Below are positions 55,728-64,000 of a stretch of 64,000 nt of DNA, piece by piece. Under the pieces are notes generated by a model. It saw nothing but the letters and a program-made list of their open reading frames with translations. It had not been told where the DNA came from and made no database searches. How positions within the stretch are numbered: the first letter of the stretch is position 1; every line of letters begins with the position of its first letter. The translations under genes and the position numbers were made by a program. This DNA is from Gyromitra esculenta (taxonomy: Eukaryota; Ascomycota; Pezizomycetes; Pezizales; Discinaceae), in contig JBCAML010000002.1 in assembly GCA_038503075.1 (NCBI GenBank), positions 930,001 through 994,000 of the forward strand. Reading direction: 5' to 3'.

Positions 55728-58700
55728 CAAAATTTCTTACCTCTATCTGCATTTTCGATTTCTGGGTTTTCGGTTTCCGGTATAAGCGTGGAGGATCAAT
55801 TGGATGGGGAACATTTTGTAATATCGTGCAATATTTCCCATAGCAATAAAATCATAAAAACACACGCCTTACTAGACACTGGAGCCTCCGGATTTGCATT
55901 TATTGATCAGAAATTCGCGAGTCACCACTCCCTGCCTCTTACCCCCTTAAAAACTCCCCGCCAACTTGAAGTCATCGATGGTCGTCCGGTTAGCTCAGGA
56001 GACATCACACACATCGCCAATCTCAATCTCTCGGTACAAAACCACTGTGAACAAGCCCCCTGTTTCGTGACACAACTTGGTCATTACCCCCTTGTCCTAG
56101 GCATACCTTGGATGAATTACCATGATGTCCGTCTCCATTTTGCCGATAAACGCATTGAATTTAATTCCAAACTCTGCACCACCCACTGCGCTCCTCGTTC
56201 ACCAATTGTCTCCACCTCCTCGATCCCATCTCCCCCTAGGCTAAACCTTTCGTTTATTGGCGCTGCCAGTTTTAGAACTCTCACCAGAAAACGAAATTTA
56301 CAAGCCTACGCCATGTCATTGTATGAAATAAACAAAATCATAGATGACAAAACAACCAAAGAGGAGTGGAGGTCACGTATTCCGGCAGAATACCATGAAT
56401 TTTTGGACATGTTCGACAAGAAGAAAGCCCAAGGACTTCCCCCGCCGCTAAGATACAGTTGATAGAAGGACAAGACGCTCCCTTCGGACCACTGTACGGG
56501 ATGTCCCGAGAAGAGCTGATTGTCTTAAAAAAGTATATCGAGGACAATCTTGAGAAAGGATTCATTCGTGCTAGCTCCTCCCCCGCCGGATCCCCTGTGC
56601 TATTTGTCAAAAAGGCTGACGGTTCCCTACGACTCTGCGTGGATTACGAGGCCTTAATGCTATTACCGTCAAGGATCGTTATACCTCTCCTCATCCGAGA
56701 AACGCTGGACCGGCTTGCAAAGGCACAATGGTACACCAAATTAGACCTTCGCGACGGATATCACCAAGTGCGCATTGCGGAGGGAGATGAATGGAAAACC
56801 GCCTTCCGCACTCGGTATGGTCTTTACGAATACCAGGTTATGCCATTCGGTCTAACCAATGCCCCCGGAACGTTCCAACGATTCGTAAATGACTGTCTCA
56901 CGGAATACCTAGACATCTTCTGCACCGCCTATCTAGATGATATCCTCATCTACAGTGATACCTTCGAAGAGCACCAGATTCACGTCCGCAAAGTCCTTCA
57001 AACTCTCAAGAACAATGACATCCTGCTAAAACCCGAAAAATGCGAGTTTGAGGTACAGACTACTAAGTACCTTGGTCTTATCCTCACCCCCGATGGTATT
57101 AAAATGGATGAAGAAAAACTCAAAGCTGTTCGAGAATGGGGAACTCAGGAGTGTAAAAAAGATGTTCAAGCGTTTTTGGGTTTTGCCAATTTTTACCGCC
57201 GGTTCATACTAGGATTCTCTAAATTAGCTGCCCCTCTTACTGCCCTCACTAGGAAAGGTATTACTTTTGAATGGTCGGTCGAAGCCGACGTAGCCTTCGA
57301 AAACCTCAAACACGCCTTTACTACCGCCCCGATTCTTATCCATTTCGATCCTGATAAGAAAATTATCGTGGAAACGGATGCTTCAGATTTCGTATCCGGA
57401 GGAGTCCTATCGCAATACGATGATAATGGCATTCTACACCCGGTGGCCTTCTTTTCGAAGAAACATTCCCCCGCGGAATGTAATTACGAAATTTACGACA
57501 AGGAACTGCTGGCGATTATCCGGGTCTTTGAAGAATGGCGCCCGGAACTCGAAGGCTCGAAACATCCTATTGACGTAATCAGTGACCATAAGAACCTCGA
57601 GTATTTTATGAGCACCAAACAACTCAACCGCCGTCAAGCCAGATGGGCTGAGTACCTATCCCGCTTCGATTTCGTAATCACATACCGACCAGGCAAAGAA
57701 GGAGGGAAACCGGACGCTTTAACTCGGAGATCGGGAGATCTCCCCAAGGAAGGGGATGAAAGACTAGCACACCAAAGTCAGGTGGTGCTAAAGAAAGAAA
57801 ATATAGATCCCAAGCTAAGTTTGTTGTCGGCTTCTTTGTCAAATGAAGCCGCTGAATTGGACGCCCCCTTATTAAAACTCTTTAAAGAAGGATATACCGC
57901 TGATAAATTCCCTGAAAAAATCCTCCTAGCGTTACGAAATAAGGACCAACAATCCAAGGAGATCACCTTAAGCGAGTGCAAAGAAGAAAACAACAAACTC
58001 TATTACAGAGATTGTATCTACGTTCCAGACTTTGCTCCCCTCCGCCTTGAATTGATCAAAAGACACCACGACGTCCCCGCCGCTGGCCACCCAGGTCGGG
58101 ACAAGACTTTCGAACTCCTTACCAGAGGATTCTATTGGCCCAAGATGAGGGAGTCAATCAGTAGATATGTCCGAAATTGCCATATCTGCCAGAAAGCAAA
58201 ACCAGCCACCCAACGCACGCAAGGAGTTCTCCGCCCCCTACCTATTCCTAACCGACCATGGCAAGAAATCTCTATGGATTTCGTCACCGGCCTACCTGAA
58301 TCAAACGGCTATGACGCTATTATGGTAGTGGTCGACCGTCTGTCTAAAATGCGTCACCTTATCCCTTGTAATACCACCGTCAATTCCAGAGACGTAGCTG
58401 ATCTATATCTACAACACGTCTGGAAGCTACACGGTTTACCCACGCACATTACTTCTGACCGAGGCACTCAATTCACTGCCCATTTCTGGAAAGAATTATG
58501 CCAACGTTTAGGAATACGAGCCCGGATGTCCACTGCTTTCCACCCAGAAACAGACGGGCAAACAGAGAGATTAAACGCGGTAATGGAACAGTACCTCCGA
58601 TCATACGTATCCTATCAACAAGAAGATTGGAACAGATGGCTACCTATGGCGGAATTCTCGGCTAATAACCAAGAATCGGCGAGTACGAAAGTATCCCCCT

Positions 58701-59367
58701 TTTTAGCTAATTACGGATACCACCCTCGATTCGATACTTCCCTCGTTCCCCCGACGACCACCCCTCAGAGTCAAGACGCCGCTACTTTTGCCAATAAGAT
58801 GCAGGAGCTGTACGATCACCTTAGGATACAGATTAGAACCGCTCAAGACATCCAAGAGACCGCTGTTAATAAACACCGAACTCCAGCCCCGGCGTATCAA
58901 ATCAACGACCAAGTCTTCGTATCCATGAAGAATATTAGAACTACTCGTAACGCCAGGAAATTAGATTGGAAATGGATGGGTCCCTACACAGTGAAGAAAA
59001 TTGTTTCCCCATTTGCCTATGAGATTGACCTCCTTCGTCGGTCAAATATCATCCGGTATTTCATGTTTCTCTGTTAAAACCCGCGGCTCACGATGCTCTC
59101 CCAGGACAAATTATCCCTCCACCGGCGCCTATTGTTGTCAACGAGCAAGAAGAGTATTATATCGAGAAAATCTTGGATCAACGTATATATCGCAATAAAC
59201 AACAATACCTCGTCGAATGGACCGGCTATGCCCATCCTACCTGGGAACCTGTGGAGGACCTTGTAGATACTTCGGCACTGGAAAAGTTTTTGGGTACCCA
59301 GACGTTGGCTACTCCTAGTGTTCGCAGGAGCTCACGCTTGAAGAGGGGAGCTACTTTCATGGATTGA
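55684..59367 (+). pseudogene. Element B Pol (PR-RT-RNaseH-IN-chromodomain), frameshifted
   Basis: Protease ALLDTGASGFAF; RT with MPFGLTNAPGTF and YLDDILIYS; RNase H IVETDASDF; integrase HHDVPAAGHPGRDK ... [30 protein letters not shown] module WKWMGPYTVKK; chromodomain YLVEWTGYAHPTWEP. Lesions are a deletion of about 13 nt near 56448 (after GLPP), a paired 1-nt and 2-nt loss near 56647 and 56690 that garbles about 15 RT residues (DYEALMLL...), and a 1-nt loss in a C-run near 59031. The stop (59365-59367) lies inside the 3' LTR. Confidence 0.9.
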
Positions 59368-59762
59368 TCTCGGATAGTAAGTCGTGGTTGGGTTGTCGGT
59401 TGTATTGTGATTTGGAGGATTGTACAATCTCTTTGTTCTTCGGTTATTTTTCGGCTATGAGTTTTGTTAAGGAAAGCGGGGTATTTAAGCGATGGATTTC
59501 GATCGTGTTTGGTTCTCTTCTTCTTCTTTCCTTAAGCAACGTTCTCGTTCCACTTCTACTGTATCTGTTATAATTCCACTTCGATTCTGCCTTAGAATCC
59601 TCGCTGTCGCTGTGAAAACATCACCGATACTTCGCCTTGAAGTACACCCCCCGTAGGACCTGTAGACCATACTGCACTCCTTGAACGTGTTGGTTTCTCG
59701 CTTAAGTAGCACTGCTCACCTTCAGGGATACTGAAGGGCTTAGAGAGAGACCATCCGTGAGA
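59355..59762 (+). repeat. Element B 3' LTR
   Basis: No difference from the 5' LTR seen by eye over 408 bp. It is preceded by the polypurine tract AAGAGGGGAG (59341-59350). Confidence 0.95.
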
Positions 59763-59767
59763 AAAGC

Positions 59768-60441
59768 ATCCACTGCTTCGGTCTCCTCATGGTAATCAGC
59801 TGGTTCCCAAGTAGGCAAAGCATAACCTGTCCATCCCACCAGATATTGAAGTTTCCCATGGCGAATACGAGAATCTAGAATATTTTCGACAAGGTATTCT
59901 TCGTGATCGTTGACTTGGATCGGAGGTGGTGGTGGAATTAGTTGGCCGGGAAGTGGGTCAGTGGGAGCGGCTTTGATTAGTGAAACATGAAATACCGGGT
60001 GGTATTTCATTAACGTTGGTAACTCCACTTCGTAAGCATAAGCGGAGATCACTCGTTTAACAGGAAAAGGGCCACTCCATTTCCAGTCCAACTTTCTTGA
60101 GTTCCTCGTTGTTCTCATATTTTTCATAGAGATGAAGACCTCATCCTTAACTTTAAACGAAGGAGCAGGAGTATGATGTCGGTTTGTATTTACTTCAAAG
60201 ACATCTTGGGCGGTCTTCATCTGTACTCGTAAGAAATCTCTGAGTTCTTCCATCTTGGAGGCGAAGTCGTCGGCGTCAAGAGTCTGGGGGGAGCGGTCAT
60301 TAGGGACAACGGAGGTATCGAACCGAGGATGATAACCGTAGTTAGCAAAGAAGGGTAAGGCCTTAGTACTTGCAGACTCTTGGTTATTGGCGGCAAACTC
60401 GGCAATAGGTAACCACTTAGACCAATCGTCTTGTTGGTAGG
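59768..60441 (-). pseudogene. Element D integrase end and chromodomain
   Basis: Minus-strand frame DDWSKWLPIAEFAANNQ ... FISMKNMRTTRNSRKLDWKW, GPFPVKR, then chromodomain EYLVENILDSRIRHGKLQYLVGWTGYALPTWEPAD. It is clearly related to A, B and E but more diverged. It is cut at 60441 by element E's LTR (left flank GTAGG) and at 59763 by element B. No stop is seen inside this piece. Confidence 0.85.
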
Positions 60442-60865
60442 TCTCACGGTTGGGTCCCTCGTTAAGCCCTTCAGTATCCCTGAAGATGAGCAGTGCTACT
60501 TAATGAGGTATCAACGCGTTCAAAGAGTGCAGCGTTTCTACAAGTTCTACAAAGGGTCTATCTCCAGGCGAGATAAGTGCAGCGAGGTGGACAGCGACAG
60601 CGAGGATTCTGAGATAGAACCGAGATAGTATTCCAACGAGTACAGGAGAAGGTAAACGAGAACGTTGCTTAAGGAAAGAAGAAGAAGAGAAACAAAGGCA
60701 ACCAAAATCCTTCCTTAAATACCCCGCTTTTCGGTAGCACCAACAACAACCCGGCAACAACCGAAACACAAAGACATTATTGCACTAACCTAAAACATAA
60801 CCGAACAACAAAGAAATTATACAACCATCCGAACCACAACTCCTTCCCTAAGTCAATCCATGAAA
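60442..60865 (-). repeat. Element E 3' LTR
   Basis: 424 bp, minus orientation, TTTCATGG to CCGTGAGA. It includes TATTTAAG and the CCTTAAGCAACGT core. A CAACAAAG/CCGAAC segment appears duplicated near 60770-60820, which explains the extra length. Confidence 0.88.
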
Positions 60866-62781
60866 GTAGCTCCCCCCTTCAAGCGTGAGCTCCTGCGAAC
60901 ACTAGGCGTAGCTAAGGTCGGGGTAGTTAAAAACTTTTCCAATGCCGAAGTATCTGCTAGGTCTTCAGCGGGTTCCCAGGTAGGGTGAGCATATCCGGTC
61001 CATTCAACGAGGTACTGTTGTTTCTTGCGGTATATCCGTTGGTCCAAGATTTTCTCGATATAATATTCTTCTTGGTCATTGACAACAACAGGCGCTGGGG
61101 GAGGAATGATTTGTCCGGGAAGAGCATCATGGGCCGCAGGTTTCAATAAAGAAACATGGAAGACAGGGTGGTACTTAACCGATGATGGAAGGTCAACTTC
61201 GTAGGCAAAAGGGGAGACCATCTTCTTAATCGGATAGGGTCCCATCCATTTCCAATCCAGCTTTCTAGCATTACGGGTAGTTCTAATGTTCTTCATTGAA
61301 ACGAAGACATGGTCATCGACTCGGTAAGCTGGAGCAGGTATACGGTGTCTATTCGTGGCCGTTTCTTGAATATCCTGGGCGGTCCTTATTTGTGTTCGTA
61401 GATGGTTATAGAGTTCCTGCATCGTTTGACTAAACGAGGCAGCGTCTAGGCTCTGAGTAGTCGTTTGGGTTGGGAGGAGAGTAGTATCGAAGCGAGGATG
61501 GTACCCATAATTAGCAAAGAAAGGGGAGACTTTAGTACTTGCAGACTCCTGGTTATTTGCTGAGAACTCGGCCATAGGTAACCAGTTGCTCCAGTCCTCT
61601 TGTTGATAAGATACATAAGATCGTAGGTACTGTTCCATAACCGCGTTTAATCTCTCTGTCTGCCCGTCTGTCTCAGGGTGGAAAGCGGTAGACATTCTAG
61701 CTTGAATCCCAAGGCGTTGACACAGCTCTTTCCAAAAATGGGCTGTAAATTGGGTACCCCGGTCTGATGTAATATGCGTAGGTAACCCATGTAATTTCCA
61801 GACATGTTGTAGATATAGATCAGCTACATCTCTGGAGTTGACGGTAGTATTACAAGGGATAAGGTGGCGCATTTTGGACAGTCGGTCGACTACTACCATA
61901 ATAGCATCATAGCCATTTGATTCAGGGAGGCCGGTAACGAAATCCATAGAGATTTCTTGCCATGGGCGGTTAGGAATGGGTAGGGGACGGAGAACTCCTT
62001 GGGTGCGTTGGGTAACTGGTTTCGCCTTCTGGCAGATATGACAGTTACGGACATATTGCCCGATCGACTCCCTCATCTTGGGCCAATAGAACCTTCTAGC
62101 AAGGAGTTCGAAGGTTTTATCGCGTCCTGGATGGCCTGCGGCAGGGGTATCATGGTGTCTTTTGATCAATTCAAGGCGGAGGGGGACAGATTCTGGGACG
62201 TAGATACAGTCTCGATAATAGAGTTCCCCATTTTCCTCCTTGCACTCGCTTAAGGTAATCTCCTTGGATTGTTGGTCCTTATTCCTTAACGCTAGGAGGA
62301 TCTTTTCAGGAAACTTGTCAGCGATATATCCTTCTGCAAATAGCTTTTTTAGGGGGGCGTCCAGTTCAGCGGCTTCGTTTGATAAAGAAGCCGACAACAA
62401 ACTTAGCTTAGGGTCAAGATTCTCCTTCTTTAGCACCACCTGGCTCTGATGTGCTAATCGTTCATCCCCTTCCTTGGGGAGATCTCCTGATTTCCTGGTC
62501 AACGCATCCGGTTTTCCCCCTTGGCTTCCTGGTCTATATGTGATCACAAAATCAAAGCGCGATAGGTATTCAGCCCATCTAGCTTGACGGCGATTGAGTT
62601 GCTTGGTACTCATGAAGTACTCAAGGTTTTTATGGTCGCTGATCACATCGATTGGGTGCTTTGATCCTTCCAATTCGGGGCGCCATTCTTCGAAAACACG
62701 GATGATAGCCAGCAGTACCTTATCATAAATCTCGTAGTTGCATTCCGCAGGGGAGTGCTTCTTTGAAAAGAAGGCTACGGG
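60853..62781 (-). pseudogene. Element E RNase H (part), integrase and chromodomain
   Basis: Over 640 codons open without a stop: VAFFSKKHSPAECNYEIYDK (RNase H), linker GGKPDALTRKSGD, integrase HHDTPAAGHPGRDK ... [24 protein letters not shown], catalytic Glu region [15 protein letters not shown] module WKWMGPYPIKK, and chromodomain EYYIEKILDQRIYRKKQQYLVEWTGYAHPTWEPAEDL. It ends RGSSRLKGG-type tail, FMD and stop inside the LTR. It is disabled only by the solo LTR at 62782. Confidence 0.9.
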
Positions 62782-63188
62782 TTTCATGGATTGATTTAAG
62801 GTAATGAATCATGGTTCAGTTGCTGGTTGTATCGTTGTTTGGATGATTGTACAATCCCTTTGTTGTTCGGTTATTTTCGGTTATAAGTTTTGTTAAGGAA
62901 GCGGGGTATTTAAGCGATGGATTTCGGTCGTTCTTGTTCTTTTCTTCTTCTTTCCTTAAGCAACGTTCTCGTTTACCTTCTGCTGAAATCATTGGAATAC
63001 TACCTCGGTTCTACCTCAGAACCCTCGCTGTCGCTGTCCACCTCTCCACACTTATCTCGCCTTGAGATAGACCCCTCGTAGAACCTGTAGAAACGTCGCG
63101 TACCTTGAACGTGTTGTTTACCTCGCTTAAGTAGCACTGCTTACTTTCAGGGATACAGAAAGGCTTAACGAGGGACTCAACCGTGAGA
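62782..63188 (+). mobile_element. Solo LTR 5 in element E RNase H
   Basis: 407 bp, plus orientation, TTTCATGG to CCGTGAGA, flanked by ACGGG at 62777-62781 and 63189-63193. It splits E's pol exactly within AGVLHPVAFF. Confidence 0.95.
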
Positions 63189-64000
63189 ACGGGATGTAGG
63201 ACTCCTGCGTCATCGTACTGAGATAAGATTCCGCCTGACACGAAGTCTGAAGCGTCGGTTTCCACAATGATTTTTTTGTCAGGATCAAAGTGGATGAGGA
63301 TGGGGGCAGTGGTGAATGCGTGTTTTAGATTTTCGAAGGCGATATCGACTTCGACGGTCCATTCGAAGTTGATGCCTTTTCTTGTAAGGGCAGTGAGAGG
63401 TGAAGCGAGTTTCGAGAATCCCAGGATAAACCGGCGATAGAAATTAGCAAATCCTAAGAATGCTTGCACATCTTTAACACTCTTTGGAGTTCCCCATTCT
63501 CGGACGGCTTTTAATTTCTCTTCGTCCATCTTAATGCCGTCGGGAGTGAGGATAAGGCCTAGATATTTTGTCGTCTGTACCTCAAACTCACATTTCTCGG
63601 GTTTAAGGAGAATGTTATTATCCTTTAGCGTCTGTAGAACCTTTCGAACATGAGTTTGGTGTTCATCGAAGGTATCACTGTAGATGAGAATGTCGTCTAG
63701 GTATGCGGTGCAAAAGATATCTAGGTATTGAGTAAGGCAGTCATTCACGAAGCGTTGGAAGGTGCCGGGAGCGTTGGTTAGTCCAAAGGGCATCACTTGG
63801 TACTCGTAGAGACCATAGCGGGTTCGGAAAGCGGTTTTCCATTCCTCTCCATCGGCGATTCGAATTTGATGATAACCGTCGCGGAGGTCGAGTTTGGTAT
63901 ACCATTGAGCTTTCGCTAATCGGTCCAGGGTTTCTCGTATAAGAGGGGAAGTGTATCGATCCTTGACTGTAATGGCGTTCAGGCCTCTATAGTCAACACA
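63189..64000 (-). pseudogene. Element E reverse transcriptase (runs off window)
   Basis: Minus-strand RT: DYRGLNAITVKD at the window edge, KLDLRDGYHQIRI, VMPFGLTNAPGTF, YLDDILIYSDTF, VETDASDFVSGG, ending DDAGVLHPV at the solo LTR. The frame is open to the edge of the window. Confidence 0.9.

Larger units (their letters stand above)
53925..59762 (+). mobile_element. Complete Ty3/Gypsy chromovirus element B
   Basis: 5838 bp with LTRs 53925-54332 and 59355-59762 (408 bp each, no difference seen) and target duplications AAAGC at 53920-53924 and 59763-59767. The internal order is primer-binding position, gag, -1 frameshift site, protease, RT, RNase H, integrase and chromodomain. The coding region carries at least seven small indels, so it is probably non-autonomous. 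It is inserted in the chromodomain region of element D. Confidence 0.96.
60442..64000 (-). mobile_element. Ty3/Gypsy chromovirus element E (5' part outside window)
   Basis: Minus-strand element with 3' LTR 60442-60865 and pol reading out of the window at 64000. It is inserted in D's integrase region. It contains solo LTR 5. The visible pol is otherwise free of stops, so E was the most intact pol in this cluster before that insertion. Confidence 0.9.

Noticed and set aside
1..64000. CRISPR arrays, bacterial operons or prophage
   Set aside because: No spacer-repeat arrays or bacterial gene structure; introns and families are fungal throughout.

Overview
The window is nuclear DNA of a filamentous ascomycete (Pezizomycotina). 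The evidence is intron-rich genes with short introns (mostly 40-110 nt, GT...AG, CTAAC-like branch sites), recognisable orthologues of the fungal housekeeping proteins NRDE2, DML1/Misato and a NIPA-type magnesium transporter, a fungal NLR, a GPI-anchored cell-wall repeat protein, and Tad-like LINE plus Ty3/Gypsy chromoviral retrotransposons. I cannot assign a species. All exon coordinates were worked out by hand from splice signals and reading-frame continuity; in the spliced models whose exons are listed, exon lengths sum to whole codons.

Left and middle part (1-42.5 kb) is ordinary gene space. A minus-strand NLR (SesB-like hydrolase, NB-ARC, tetratricopeptide repeats; 231-4752) carries a palindromic MITE-like insert inside one intron and two nonsense codons in its last repeats. 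It is followed by a plus-strand NAD-dependent epimerase/dehydratase (7753-8918), then a run of minus-strand genes: an 798-aa KH-like protein of unknown function (11273-13868), NRDE2 (14339-18163), an orphan 250-300-aa protein (20757-21662), a secreted, GPI-anchored Ser/Thr/Tyr/Pro repeat protein (22280-25406), DML1 (27418-30058) and NIPA (34010-35738). Intergenic stretches hold a few hairpins, a minisatellite with inverted ends (31.08-32.13 kb) and an excess of the palindrome TACATGTA.

Right part (about 42.5-64 kb) is a nested retrotransposon stack. A LINE is interrupted by two solo LTRs and by Gypsy element A. A is interrupted by two solo LTRs, and a related element D sits in A's 5' LTR. D is in turn interrupted by the complete element B (53925-59762, identical 408-bp LTRs, target-site duplication AAAGC) and by element E, which itself contains a solo LTR. 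All five solo LTRs have readable 5-bp target-site duplications.

The most interesting signal is at the gag-pol junction of these Gypsy elements. Both readable copies have a canonical U_UUA_AAC slippery heptamer immediately before the gag stop, pol in the -1 frame, and a stem-loop 6-7 nt downstream whose stem differs between copies by two compensatory base-pair changes. This is strong sequence evidence for programmed -1 frameshifting. The primer-binding position next to the 5' LTR is complementary to the best-conserved core of the LTR itself, which suggests Tf1/sushi-like self-priming rather than tRNA priming.
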